Shown: piece by piece, positions 24,976 to 39,530 of the stretch
How positions within the stretch are numbered: position 1 is the stretch's first letter
Layout: each line of letters opens with the position of its first letter
Origin: Lithospermum erythrorhizon
Taxonomy: Eukaryota; Streptophyta; Magnoliopsida; Boraginales; Boraginaceae
NCBI GenBank assembly: GCA_019722365.1
Contig: JADFUC010001160.1
Span: forward strand, 62,001-126,000
Direction of reading: 5' to 3'
DNA length: 64,000 nt
The notes under the pieces: generated by a model
The model's input: only the letters and a program-made list of their open reading frames with translations
Told to the model about the DNA's origin: nothing
The model's database searches: none
Position numbers and translations under genes: made by a program

Positions 24976-25027
24976 TGGGCTTCTACTATTAATATTATCC
25001 ATCAAAACCTAGCCCTCCATATATAAA
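24976..25027 (+). promoter_or_regulatory. RPL23 promoter elements: site II-like, telo-box-like, TATA
   Basis: TGGGCTT (24976-24982) fits the site II element TGGGCY. AAAACCTAGCCC (25004-25015) resembles the telo-box AAACCCTA with one base missing. TATATAAA (25020-25027) lies 50 bp before the ATG. Site II plus telo-box is the usual combination in promoters of plant ribosomal protein genes, which supports the gene call. Confidence 0.6.
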
Positions 25028-25076
25028 GTCCATCCATAAGACCATAACACACATCACAAAATTCACACACACAGCA

Positions 25077-27063
<1,987 letters not shown>

Positions 27064-28629
27064 GTACTATTTACATTTATCATTATCCAGTTCTTATTCT
27101 GAGTCATTTGAACAATCAGGATATTTCATGTCGCACCAAAGCGCACATAGATCATCAAACAGATACATGGTTAAAATTCCTCTCGATCCGAAAGGTTTTA
27201 AATGTTCTCTCCTCATATATAATATCTGTACTATTTAAAAATTACCATTCTAGAGCCATTCATACCGCTTGAAATAAATAAAATGGTAATGTAGCAAAGA
27301 AAATTCTACAAACTTTAACAATATATCGATCCATCAATGAGCTATAAAGCATAAAAATGAGGGCTCTCCGAATAAACTCCATTATCCTACAAACCCAACT
27401 CTTTAAACTTTGGAATAGCTTTGTTCTCTATCCCAGACATACAATTTGTTAATATTGCCTGAGGCCCTGGCACGCAGCTACTCTGAGCAATGCATCCTCA
27501 CCATCCCAAGCAACAACTCCAAGCACAAAATTCTCACCATAGTGAAATAGGGAGTCGCCTAAAAAGTTCGAAATAATACAAATATCACGTGTTTAACCCA
27601 CCTTATCATACAAACAAGGATAATTCAAGCCTCTTACCTATTTAAAGACTATATACCTCAAGAGCTTATATTTTATAATGCTACTCACCACAAAGATAAA
27701 TATTCTTTAATGGTTGTCCACCTAACACCGATAAACCCACACCACGCTAACAACTTACTCACAAGATAATCTTAATCATAAAGAGATCTCTATTGGTTAT
27801 CTTCCGCGCAGCTTTTCAATTCCCCGATATAATATATACAACCCAAACATACTACAACTCAACCAATTATTTTAGTTCACCCGAAAGTGCTACTTCCAAT
27901 TGGCAATATACACCTCCTGTGACATCCTAATTTGCTTCCATAAGAATCTCTAAATCGTCATTATCTTAATACAATCGAGTGTGATATCTTAAATCAAGAT
28001 ACTTAAGTGGGAATTATCTCACCAAATTCTTCGCTTAGTCTACTTGAACTTATTCAATTTGCACGATATCAACGCCGCTGCTAGATCATAACTTATATAC
28101 TAACACGCTTTGAATCCAACTCTACACTATACATAAAATATCATCAACATCATCTATAGATTAGCCTGAACGTCAGTTTATAATTTTATACCTAATACCC
28201 TCATTCAAAAGTTATCTCAACCATTAACCAACTTAACTTTTAACCTTAAAGGATGTATAACGATTAATACCAACCTAGGATCCACAAGAAAATCTGATAA
28301 TATTATCAATAATCAACCGAAACCTAATTCGACATAATTTCATCAAGGCAACATCTAGTATAATCAGCACAATATCCATAACCAATAAATGAGTCATAAA
28401 ACAGATCATACAACACCATAGAAAATTTAAACAACATGTCAAGATATAATACAAAGTCTCAATAAGGCACACCATCACCCAGAATAAAATCACAGAGACT
28501 CAACAACGACTATAACTCTAGTCATCAAACCATCTATCTCTCATATCTCCACAACTATACCAACCTCTAATGCGCATATGCTCAACTGCCTACCCGCAGA
28601 ATAGACCAATTCCGCTAATAAACACCGCC

Positions 28630-29045
28630 TTATACCGTAGTATAAGGCCAACACCAACAATGCACACAAAGAAAGCGTTGATAATAGATCTCATTAATCG
28701 CACTTATACCAAAGTATAAGGCCAACACCGACATGCACATAGCAAATTGATAATAGATCTCACTTCACTTACACCGGCACAAGGCCAACATCGACAATGC
28801 ACATAGCAAAGCGATAATAGATCTCACCGCATCTATACCGAAGTATAAGGCCAACACCGACAATGCACATAGCAAAGCGCTACTGCATCTCACTACACTT
28901 ATATAAGGCCAACAGCTAACACCGATAATGCACATAGGAGTGAGAATAGATCTCACTGCACTTATACCGAAGGCAAGCCAACACCGACAATGCACATAGC
29001 AAAGTGATAATAGATTTCACCGCACTTATACCCCCAAGATAAGGC
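28630..29045. repeat. Minisatellite, about 66-bp unit, six copies
   Basis: Units contain ACCGACAATGCACATAGC, then AAAGCGATAATAGATCTCAC and TTATACCGAAGTATAAGGCC. They begin near 28649, 28727, 28789, 28857, 28920 and 28983, with small indels between them. Each unit contains a small palindrome-like pair, TTATACC...GTATAAGG. Confidence 0.8.
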
Positions 29046-29249
29046 CAATGGGGCCACATATCCCGTTAAGCGAAATGAGAGTCACCTAACCCCTGATCAT
29101 CCCAACTATAGGTCATGTTCTAATACTCAAGTCACCTCAAAGTCACGCATAACTCCAACCAACATCTCCCAACAACCAACTACTTCCCATCACAAAAACA
29201 ATATCAAAGCACACAGCTAAACATCTCATAATCATAAATCAATCACAAC

Positions 29250-29360
29250 CGCCGACAAGGCCACAGAAATACCAAAAGTGCCGATAAGGCCACAGAATAC
29301 AATAGTGCCGACAAGGCCACAGAAATACAAAAGTGCCGACAAGGCCACGTAAATGCCGCC
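29250..29360. repeat. Minisatellite, about 29-bp unit, four copies
   Basis: Units of the form GCCGACAAGGCCACAGAAAT followed by ACAAAAGT are repeated four times, the last ones diverged (AAGGCCACGTAAATGCC). Confidence 0.8.
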
Positions 29361-31375
29361 GATACAACGCCACGTAACACAAGAACATAAGTTGAAGTTC
29401 AAGCTATTACTTACCTCAAGCAAATCTTCAACGCCTACGTAAATATAATCGCATAATCATAACACGGCTCACACAAATGAATCACACATAATCATACAAC
29501 ACCACATATATATACCATTCTCACATAATCATACCAGCCAAATGACATGTTCACACAATTTAAAGTAGTACGTAGCAATACCCGTGAGATAAGTACTCAC
29601 CTTGGTTAGCAATAAGAAACGTCCCGTCTAATCGATCCAAGTGCCTTTCCCACGTTCCGCGTCTAATCAAAACACCCGAAATTACAATTACTACTCGCAA
29701 CAATTTTAACCCTTATCTTAATTCAATTCCTGACTTTTCAACCCATTTTAGTTACAAATTGATAATTTAAGTATAGATGGCTAATTATGTTTCAATGACA
29801 TTAAAATGACGAATTTCAACTATCCCGACTAAATCCCATAATCGGTCAACACCTTAACCAAAATACTAACATTTTCAACCAATTTCAATCAACCCAATAT
29901 ATCAACTTTTCCAACTAATCAAACCCATTTCTAACAACCTCAAATCCCAAAGCCCGTTTACTACTCAAAATCTAATAAAACTAATTTCAACATATATTCC
30001 TCCAACAACTTATAAATCATAATTTCCACCTCAAAACAATCACAATAAAGGTCCAATAACATATTTATACTCTCAACAACATTTTAGAAAAAGTCAACCC
30101 AAAATCAACTCGAAAGTCAACTCAACTATAACAACACTTTCTACCCCAAATATCGATTATTATCATCTCCTATACTATAATCTAAGCCTAGATAATAATT
30201 ATATTCAATAATATCTCATAAAAACCGAAGTCAACCCAAAATTCCAAAAAAGTCAACGGCCCTAAAAACGTCCGAAATTCCACATCAAACACGTAATTTC
30301 AACTCAAGAATAACTAATTTAGAACCCAAGAATCGATTGGAGCAATAAAATTCGAAATACAAAAAAGTCAACGAAAAAGTCAACTCGCTAACTCACAAAA
30401 TATTCAACAAGATCGGACCTTTTACCTTGGAAACGAAGAGGACGATGAGAGGAAGCCTCCAAAATTTGAGGTCCACAGCCGCAAAAGATGGAAGAGAGAA
30501 ATCGCTAAAAAATAAAAGTATAAGAGTCACTGCCTGGCCGACGCTGCAGGAAGAAGGAAATGGGTTTTGGGGGTTTTGGGCTTATTTGGTGATTAAGTAA
30601 GTGGGTTGGGCCCAATAGTCCAACCGGTGAAAACCCGAACATTTTAATTCGATCGATACTTCTCGTTTTAACTTATCTCGACAACCAACTTCCAAACATT
30701 AACATTTCTATCCTCAAATTATATTACCACCCAACTAATATCATTACCATTCGATTACAACTTTAAAATTCTCAATACCGAATTGTACTACCAACCGACC
30801 GATTCGTTGTATTTCAACTATTCAACTTCGAAATTTTTAATTTCTCCTCAAATACCTTACCGAGCAACTAGTATACTATTACAAAGAATATTAGTAATGA
30901 ACGGGTTATTACATTCAAAATCAAACCTTCTACATAAGTCAACTCCATATGACAACACTTACTTGAAAATAGAATTTTAAATAACATAATACATCATCTA
31001 GATGTTCTAAGACACGAAGGAAGAGCTTCTAAGCAGTTATATCATATACCTTAGATGCTTGTGATGATTGTAAAACCTTAAAGCTTGAATAAAGTGAGAA
31101 CTTTCACACAAAGAAAAAAAATGGAAGATGATGAAGTTGAAGATGGAGGGGGCGGCTAGGATGGTATAGATAAGGATGAGAAGATTTTTTTTTTTAGTTG
31201 GTGGATATATATAGATTAAAAGTTGTACCAAGCTTTGAAGGCTTATTTCTCCACTTTTGTCATTAAATTTAATGAAAATCCATCCTTAAATATATTATCG
31301 GTATAACACAATACTACTCATTTATCACTGCCTCAGATAATCAAGGTTTTATTCCGAAAGTATTTATACTATCCG

Positions 31376-31515
31376 GGCAAGGTTATCCCTCTTATGAAGC
31401 TTGGCAAGCGCGATCAAGCTGAAAGTGATTCTCCTCTTGTTCATGACCATATTAGAAGAGTTCCAGAACTTGGCAGCTATTTTGGAAGCTCAAGTCGTCG
31501 TGGAGACAGTCTTTG
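31376..31515 (+). pseudogene. Unrecognised exon-like fragment
   Basis: From about 31379 one frame reads KVIPLMKLGKRDQAESDSPL and then VHDHIRRVPELGSYFG, ending SSSRRGDSL before TGA at about 31516. The codon pattern and charged composition look like the C-terminal exon of a real protein, unlike the surrounding DNA. I do not recognise the family. It lies between retroelement-like sequence and the PIF element, so it may be a captured or orphaned exon. Confidence 0.35.
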
Positions 31516-31726
31516 ATGATGCTCATAGTTATTCTCACAACTTTGATGATGGTTCCGCTAATGACTTTATTTATAAATAGCTAAATCTATATGCGTATTT
31601 AGACACCTACATAGTTTTTCAAGGGATTGCACCTAATATGTTCGCATAAGCCGTTATAAAACTACTCATAATGGGGTAATTGAATATAAAATTCAACATG
31701 TTAGAAGAAAAATAAATTGATGCAAT

Positions 31727-34170
31727 GGGGTGTTGAATAATTGAGCAGCTGAATGCGGAATTAAATCGCGTAATAACTTTCACCGCTGAATGTAGCGTAG
31801 GCTGTGCCGACGCACGCTGGACACGTGGTCGATTGTTTCACAGCCGCTGGCGCTATTGACACGCCCGATGCAAGGCGCGTGAGGGTTGATGTCGGCAGCT
31901 AATGGTTGGATAAGGCGCCACGTGTCGCGTTTTGATTGGTTGGTTTGATTTTCTGATTTCTTATCCCATCTCAATTATTTTGGATCAATTATTTGATAAC
32001 AAATTTTTTTTTTAAATTTGTTTTTTTACCAAAATTCATCATTTTTTTTTTCTCTATAAATAGAGATTACTCTCATTCAATTTGGATATAAAAAAAATCA
32101 CCTTTTTCTCAATATAATTATTATATTATCTTTTACTAAACTCTTGTTTTTAATCTTTAAATATCTTTTTAGTGAAATGGATCCTAATAATAATCATTTC
32201 AATAATCAAAATTCGTCTAATTACTCTTTAGCTATCAAAATCCTTAATTAATTATCAATTTGATAATCAATCTTCCAACTCAACCACGCCCTCAAATATC
32301 CCAAATTTCGATTTCACCAAATTTGCCTTAATTTCAATACGCATTCAAAAGTACCAAATTATCATCCCCATTATGTATCTTATGATGCAACATTCCTCTC
32401 AACCACCTTCTCTTATAATCCTATACGCCAAGAGAATCTAAAATGTTCCAAATATCGAACAAATGTAAGTTCCGCATTTTCAACACAAATGTCACTGGTA
32501 CCACAGCCGCGCGAATTCAAAGATAGTCCAATAGGAGGATTCAATTAACGCTCGAAAGAAAAAGTTCCCCCAACGATCTGATCGAACATACGACGATTTA
32601 CATGTTTCGGCCGACGATTTCGGATGCTAAAACATGTTTTTCTTCGAATCAAGCTGGGGACCCTTTCAAATATTGACAAATACTTCACCCAAAGAGTTGA
32701 TGTCGGTGGAAAAGAAGGCATATCGCCATTAGCCAAATGTACCACGTACCATGCTAATGTTAGCATATGGTGTCTCTACTGACGCGTAGATGAATATATC
32801 AAAATGTGAGGTACTACGGCGTTGAAATGCTTAATGATTCTCAGAAAGCGAATCATACAATCATGAGCAAGTGTACTCTGAGCCCCAAAACGTAAGATGA
32901 CCTACAAAGAATACTGCATGTTGAGATGAGAGGTTCCTCAATGATCGGAGTATTTGACAGATGCATTGGGAATGGAAAAATTGTCTCATACTGGGAAGGT
33001 TAATTTACTGTAGGGATAAAGGAATCTCAATTAATTATTATTCTCGCTAGCTTGCTTCTCATGATTTATGGATTTGGCATGCATTTTCGATGTCCGGGCA
33101 CATTGAATCTATTATAAACGCTTCTAGACAAAAGTCATCATTAGTTGATGACGCTGAACAAGGAAATACACCCAAGAGTGAACTTCTTTGCGGAATCAAC
33201 GAATTTTGGGCGATACGGCATACTATTCATTGATGGTATCTACCCTTCTTATCCAACTTTCATCAAATCAATTAGACTTCCACAGAGTGAACCAGATAAG
33301 TTGTTTGTAAAATATCACGAGGGATGTCGAAAGGACATTGAAAGTGCATTCGAGCGCCCAAGCCTCGATTTAAAATCATTCGTGAGTTAGCTAGACCGCT
33401 GGGACATAAAACGATTTGGCTATCATCACGAGATCACGATCATATTACATAATATGATTGTTGAGGACTTAACGAGACACGATGCTCAACATCGAACGAC
33501 GCGATCACCGCGAGTGTACTGGTCCGTACACCACAAACTATTCTCGACCGAGCGCTTACCTCAGATTTTACAAACCATGCCAAGGCTTATATCCTCGAAT
33601 CATGGATGCGAAATGTACATCACGAATTACATAGATCTAGTAAAGCACATACGGGCAAAAGTTTGGAATGTTTCTCGCGATTAAATATTTTTAAAGAGTC
33701 TTATTATGCGTCTTAAGAGTTTGATTGTACGCTGATCGATTACATCATCGCCAAGTGGTTATTTGTATTTCATTAGTTGTACCGCGTGATTTGCTTATTG
33801 TACTACATTTCACTATTTGTAACTTTTCTTTGTTTTAATAGTTATTATTTTCAATTCTCGTGTTTATTATTTTATAAAAAATTAATTAAAAATATGAGAT
33901 TAAAAATTATTTAAATAAATATTTATATAATTTTCGTTTTTAAAAAAATCAAAATAATTTATTTATTGCTTTTAATTATTCTTATTTAATGATAAATGAT
34001 AATTTTATAATTTTATTTTAATCATAAAAAATATAAAATATAAGTAAATAAGAATATTAGATAAAAGGGTGGGTGGTGTTGAATTTTATTAAACAAAACC
34101 ATCAGAAATAAGGTAAAATTCGTTTCTGCTGGCTGAATTATTACGCGAAGAAAGAAGATGACATGAAATA
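31727..34170 (+). mobile_element. Decayed PIF/Harbinger DNA transposon
   Basis: The left end carries GGGGTGTTGAATA (31727-31739), shared with the related copy at 20 kb, and the right part (33890-34160) is also shared with that copy. Inside is a GC-richer left segment (31790-31930), remnants of an N-terminal ORF starting MDPNNNHFNNQN at about 32178, and a transposase pseudogene (32550-33684). The exact termini and target duplication were not resolved. Confidence 0.7.
32550..33684 (+). pseudogene. Broken PIF/Harbinger transposase (DDE, DUF4219-less nuclease type)
   Basis: Reading across frames shows the order expected of plant Harbinger transposases: a MLAYGVSTDA-like block (about 32750), MHWEWKNC (about 32960), SHDLWIWHAF (about 33060), then FIDGIYPSYPTFIKSIRLPQ and KLFVKYHEGCRKDIESAF (33200-33350), and finally LHNMIVEDLTRHD (about 33450). 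In live copies MHWEWKNC follows an acidic catalytic residue in SIDC, here degraded. There are several stops and frame changes, for example around 32790, 33010 and 33390. It is clearly non-functional. In live elements this nuclease acts with a Myb-like partner and targets TTA sites. Confidence 0.85.
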
Positions 34171-34552
34171 TTTGAATCAAAAGCAATAATAAATTTAAGA
34201 TTGTTAATAAGTTTGTAAATTGAATAAATTCTTTAGTACCTTGGCATGCACGATTCTCTCAATAATTGTACTTGTAGCATTGAATATTTATGAGGGTTAA
34301 TTCCTATTCATGTTCAACTTGTTAGGGCATGCTGGCAACAAGACCCTGTTAGGGCATGTTTGAGTGATTGAATAATTATTCAATCAAGTTTAAACCAAAA
34401 AATACTGCTTAAGATGAGATTTTAATCAAATTTTCATTTTAGTTTAGAATTGATTGAATTTAACAATATTTAAAAACGACTATTTGAAAATGTTAATAAA
34501 TTATCAACTTTCATATGAAATGGAATATTTTGCAGTCATGTACTCATGTTAA

Positions 34553-34656
34553 TAACAATGAAGTTAGATTTGTAGGGTTGCATTATAGACAGAGACAATT
34601 AACATAACAATGAAGTTAGATTTGTAGGATTGCATTATAGAAAGAGACAATTAACA
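34553..34656. repeat. Two-copy tandem repeat, about 52-bp unit
   Basis: AATGAAGTTAGATTTGTAGG, then a TTGCATTATAGA segment and GAGACAATTAACATA, appear twice back to back. A shorter third end (AGAGATAATTAACATA) follows at about 34690. Confidence 0.85.
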
Positions 34657-37004
34657 TACAATGCCAAGAAGTTCTACTGCATACCCTAGAAAGAGATAAT
34701 TAACATAACCAGGATCAGATCGCCGAGGATTGTGCTTCTCGCAAGATAACTCAACTCCAGAAACGAGCCAAGAGCTCGCCAACGACGCAGTCTCTTCACG
34801 CGGCTGCCGTAGGTCAGCCACGCAGTCGGCTTAATCTCGAGATCGCTCGCTAAAGTTCTCTCATCCCCTAATCGCTTAAGACGCATCCACGATTCACATT
34901 CACCTCCCTCCGCGAATCCCAAAGACATCGACCTCGGGTTTAATCACTCACGCTGACTATTTCACACCTTCAAAAAAAACTCGAAACATAAAGAAAGAGA
35001 AAATTACGCATCCATTTAATACTTCCACTATAAAATATACTAGTATCATTCGACATGTTTATGATAATAATCTTTTACATTCTACTCCCTCTCCAATTCA
35101 CTTTAATCGTCAAGCTGATTTTTTCGAATCAATTTCGACTCATCAATTATTAATTATTCATTTTCTAAAAAATATAAAATTCTATATAATTAGATTCGCT
35201 TTTAAAATACTTTCATAATAATATTAATTTTTAAATAATGTAATTAATAAGAATTTAAGATAAAGATTTTGCCTCACATGGTAGTGCTCAACTAAAATCT
35301 GACGTGAAGTGGTGATTCTTTATAATGATGCTATGTTTCTTTGTTATTTTCAATCAATTTTATACTATAATAACCCAATTTCCTCCACCATAATATTTTC
35401 AATCAATTTTACACTATAATAACCCAATCTTTGTCTCGATAAAGATTTGATGCTTTGTTTCATGATGCTATTATCATCAATTAAAATGTAAAAATCATTA
35501 TGTCCGATAGTATCAACCCAATTTCCTCTCCACCTCCAACCATTCCCGTACTTCTTTCCCATAACTGCATCCATTTGATTATACGAAGCTCTAACTCCAT
35601 ACATTCCACCTTTGTTGCCGTTATACCCACTGGAATTCCCTTTAAATCATGAATGGTGGATACATAGAATTACCGCTAGTGTGTCTCGGTGTCTAAGTTA
35701 CCAAGTTAGGCAATTTTTTTATTTAAATGACGACACATTCATTCATAAACTGTAATTACTACAGATACAATTGAATTGTGGAGACATATACAACAAAAAA
35801 GAAATTGAAGTACATCGCTAAGAATAACTAATTGGGATTATGATATGATGACATAAATCGAAATTCTATCAAAGAAAAATACAATGTAGACAATTGTAAC
35901 TTCTAATCCTATTAATCAAATTGATCCAATTACGCTTGCCTCCAAGCTCTCGAACGCCTTCGACTTTGGCCGTGACATCTTCGCACTTTAATAATCCTTG
36001 AACCACTTTCTTGTAAATTATCGATTGCATAGCGGGATAAATTACATCCATAAAGATATTTCAATTTGACAAGAATCGAAGTTAACAAATACCATTCTTA
36101 TTAAAGAATGACAAAAATATTACACAAAACGTTTGTTAAAATTACACAAAAATATATAAAGAGAATTAAAAATAAAATTATCCTATCCTAGAAGATTATT
36201 TTTAAGAAAGGCATGAGACAGTGCTGAGAGGAATTTGAGAAATAGAAAGACTACCAAGTTAGGCTATTGTATACCTTATAAAGTCTTTTCCCACCTAATT
36301 CATCACATTTTCAGGATTAAAGGAATATTTTTGAATGATAACTATTTTTTCCTGACCTGATCTTTTTATTAGTCCCATCTCAAATTCTAATGACTATTTT
36401 CATTTTTTGGCAATTACAAAATTATTTTTATTTAGTTTAAAAAAATAAAAATAAAAAATAGTTTGTGAAATAAAATTTGAATTTAGTAAAACGTGAAAAA
36501 TCATCTTAAAAAATTGGATGAATGAGTAAAAAAGAGGTCTCCACGAGCTGCCACAAACATTGACCCAAAATTGTGAATGGCCCACTTTCCAGTATGAATA
36601 TGCGGTAAATAATAAAATAATGAAGGGGTCTTGGCCTTTTCACAATCTGAAAGATCATTCATGCTACAATGGGATTATTTTATATTCTGGAAATTTTTAC
36701 AAAATCAATTAGCACAATATAATCATTCTTCTCCCAATAAGAACGGTAGGATTAGTATTACCTTTAGTTTATCATACATTCATACTATATTATACAAGTC
36801 AAGAGCTTAAATAATCATTTGCTTAAGTGAAATTCCGATACCATTATATCATGTGTTTTGAACTTATTTTCAATTGAGCAAATAGGGAAATGTTAGACTT
36901 GATCAGATTGATTTTAATTTTTGATGAGTCAATTTTTCAAATTTTAAACTTAATTTTTTTTAAATTATAGCATAAATTTTTGTGGGATTATATATAGTTA
37001 TATA

Positions 37005-37168
37005 CTCCTTTCATCTCAATTTGTATGACCACTTTTCACAAAATAAAAATTATAAAATTAGAATCGCTTTAGTTCAAATTTGTGGAGTCAAAATAGCATC
37101 ATGTGAGATAAATTTGAATTCTCGTTAAAATTTGTGTAAAAAGAAAGTGGTCAAACAAAATGAGATGG
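37005..37168. mobile_element. Stowaway-like MITE
   Basis: About 164 bp with inverted ends: ACTCCTTTCATCTCAATTTG and TATGACCACTTTT on the left; AAAGTGGTCAAACAAAATGA then GATGGGAT on the right. The CTCC-TTTCATCTCA start is the degenerate CTCCCTCCGTCCCA family end common in plants. It has no ORF. Confidence 0.7.
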
Positions 37169-37766
37169 GATAATTATATCAAAATAGATTTTCCATCATA
37201 TTTTATTACAAAGACATAGTTATTCAAGGTCGAGGTTGATCTTGGCCAGTTCGAACTTTTTTCAAAATTTTAATTTTATGTATACATTTTTTGAAAAATA
37301 ACACATTTATGATAGTTTTTTCTTAAAATGATAAAAATCTACATTATTGTGCCCACTCCAATTCATAACTTTTCTCCTCCATTGTACAAACGTAATTACA
37401 GTATTATATTTGATTTATGCTATAATTACCACTCTCTAATCTCCTATTTTATTATTAAATTCTAGCTCACGTGCAACCCATCACATACCAAAAGGCTTTC
37501 GTAATTGGACCCACTCACATGATAGTCACAAATTCGAGCGATTGATACACACGCTCCTTAACACACGGGTGTTTATTTTTACTCTTTTCGTTTTTCTTTT
37601 ATCGTTCTATCATTTATATATAGATTAAAAAAAAATTAAAAATTAGATTGAAAATATAAAATTACAATTATTTGAAACTATATTGTTCATTGATGGGTAA
37701 TTTTATAAAAAAATTAGTAAAAAAAATTACATTGAAAATACATTATAAGATTACAATTTTATATCA

Positions 37767-38060
37767 TACTCCCTTCGTTTTATTTAGTTGTAATTTTAGT
37801 CATTTGCACATAGATTAAATAAAAGAAAAAGTAATCAAAAGTACATTGAAAATGTAGAATGCTAACATGAAATAATATCTGATTGTTAATTTAAAGAGAA
37901 TTGAAACATATAAAAATGTTATTGTATTTATTATGATAAAATGATAACTATTTTCAAACAAATTTCTTGAGCTAAAAGCACAATAAAAAAACGAGAGAAA
38001 TAATAATATTTTAAAACAAAAAAATTTACACTATAACCATAAATAAAAAAGGGAGGGATT
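37767..38060. mobile_element. Stowaway-like MITE
   Basis: About 290 bp. The left end has ACTCCCTTCGTTTTATTTAG and the right end ATAAATAAAAAAGGGAGGGA, which are inverted relatives with the CTCCCT-type tip. The interior is AT-rich. Confidence 0.6.
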
Positions 38061-38264
38061 ATTATATACTAGAATCAAATACAAATTCGACAACATTAGA
38101 AAAATGAAAAAACAAAGTAATAAAAAAAAGAGGCAAATCAAAAGATTCTGAAATCAGCTCTGAATTGTTGATGTTCTCCGCCTCTTCCGGTGAGGGAATC
38201 TAAGGGGACATACCTGTTTTTTTCCCCTCTCCAGTAGATTCTCGTTTTACCTATCATTGGTTTT

Positions 38265-39530
38265 TGAAATTGCATGAATTTTGATGAATTTGATTTGATT
38301 ATCAAGTTATGATCTTTTTTGGTTTTTAGTTATGAATTCAGATACCCTTTTGGTTTTTTTGTCGATATGTTTTGGTGTAATTTCATCTGCTATGTTGATT
38401 TTTTTTATTGCATGAATTATGATGAATTTGAGTTGGAGTTGTTTGATTCTCAAGTTATGATCTTTTTTCAGTTTTAGGCGTGAATTCAGATACCCTTTTC
38501 GTTGTTTTGTTGATATATTTATGTTGAACGAATTCCCTTTTTGTGTAATTTCATCATCTGCTTTGTTGATTTTTTTTTTCTTTTCAATTGCATGAATTAT
38601 GATGAATTTGATATGGAGTTGTTTGATGTTAAAGTTATGATCTTTTGTGGGTTTTAGTTAAGAATTCAGGTACCCTTTTTGTTGTTTTGTTGACATGTCT
38701 CTGATGAATTACCTTTTTGTTTAAATTCAATTGCATGAGTTATGGTGAATTGAATATGAAGTTGTTTGATTCCCAAGTTATGATTTTTTGTGGGTTTTAG
38801 GTAAGAATTTGATATGGAGTTGTTTGATTCTCAAGTTATGATGATTTTTTTTGTGGTTTTTAGGTAATAATTCAGCTACCCTTTTTGATGAATTAGTTTT
38901 CTATGTAAATTCAATTGCATGAATTATGATGAAGCTGATATGAGTTGTTTGATTCCAAAGTTCTGGTCTTTTCTGGTTTTTAGGTAAGAATTCAGGTACC
39001 CTTTTTGTTGTTTTTGTTAATATTGGTATGATGAATAAACTTCTTGTGTAAATTCATCATCTGCTATGTTGATTCAATTGCCTTAGTTATGATGAATTGA
39101 ATATGGAGTTGTTTGATTCTCAAGATATGATCTTTTGTGGTTTTTAGCTAATAATTCAGATACCATTTTGGTTGTTTTGATGATATTGCTAGGATGAATG
39201 AACTTTTTTGGGTAAATTCATCATCTGCTATGTTGATTAAATTGCGTAAATTTTGATGAATTGAAATTGGAGCTGTTTGATTATCAAGTTCTGATCTTTT
39301 TATATTTTTAGGTGGTAATTCAACAACCCTTCTCATTGTTTTGTTGGTATGTCTTTGACGAATTACCCTTTTGTGTGATTCCATCATTTGCTATGTCGAT
39401 TTTATAATTGCATGAGTTATGGTGAATTTGATATGGAGCTGTTTATTTCTCAAGTTATGATCTTTTTATATTTAGGTGAGAATTCAACTACCATTTTCGT
39501 TGTTTTTTTTATATGTCTCAAGTTATACAA
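38265..39530 (+). repeat. Tandem array in the 5' UTR intron of the PHR1-like gene
   Basis: Eight to nine imperfect units of about 140-180 bp fill the leader intron. Each contains ATTGCATGAATTATGATGAA, GGAGTTGTTTGATTCTCAAG, TTATGATCTTTT, a GGTTTTTAG tract and then AATTCAGATACCCTTTTTG. In five units AG is followed directly by a donor-like GT: GT at 38801 (GTAAG), 38864 (GTAAT), 38984 (GTAAG), 39312 (GTGGT) and 39476 (GTGAG). The last acceptor before the coding exon appears to be near 39750 or 39823. Confidence 0.85.

Larger units (their letters stand above)
18247..25003. other. Long AT-rich intergenic region
   Basis: About 6.8 kb with no supported gene. Recognisable items are the Aux/IAA promoter (18247-18500), a PIF-like non-autonomous copy (about 19190-20010), an ATA microsatellite (20525-20552), a diverged direct duplication (20795-21780), and a tRNA-like A-box fragment near 24318-24380 on the minus strand. 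Confidence 0.55.
27280..31320 (-). mobile_element. Retroelement-like non-coding DNA (candidate LTR, minus strand)
   Basis: About 4 kb without coding capacity. On the minus strand the sequence beginning at 30913 reads TGTAATAACCCGTTCATTAC, a typical start of long terminal repeats in plant Ty3/gypsy elements; the plus strand there ends TTATTACA. Two minisatellites lie inside (28630-29045 and 29250-29360). No gag-pol remains, no second LTR was found and the left boundary is a guess. The identification is tentative. Confidence 0.4.
34657..38160. other. Intergenic, MITE-rich, no supported gene
   Basis: A GC-richer block at 34710-34940 and short minus-strand ORFs at 35365-35604 and 35869-36051 were examined, but none shows a domain or splice-supported structure. 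Two Stowaway-like MITEs lie at 37005-37168 and 37767-38060. A short tandem repeat (TTTTCAATCAATTTTA with TAATAACCCAAT) occurs at 35348-35430. Confidence 0.55.

Noticed and set aside
28630..29360. CRISPR-like spacing of repeats
   Set aside because: Repeats are contiguous tandem units without unique spacers, in a plant nuclear setting.
34686..34928. 80-codon minus-strand ORF in a GC-richer block
   Set aside because: No domain, no splice context, Arg-rich composition typical of antisense GC-rich DNA; not called.
35365..36051. Two minus-strand ORFs (79 and 60 codons), the first with WRWRGNWVD
   Set aside because: Too short, no recognised family and no joining splice sites; possibly old fragments but unsupported.
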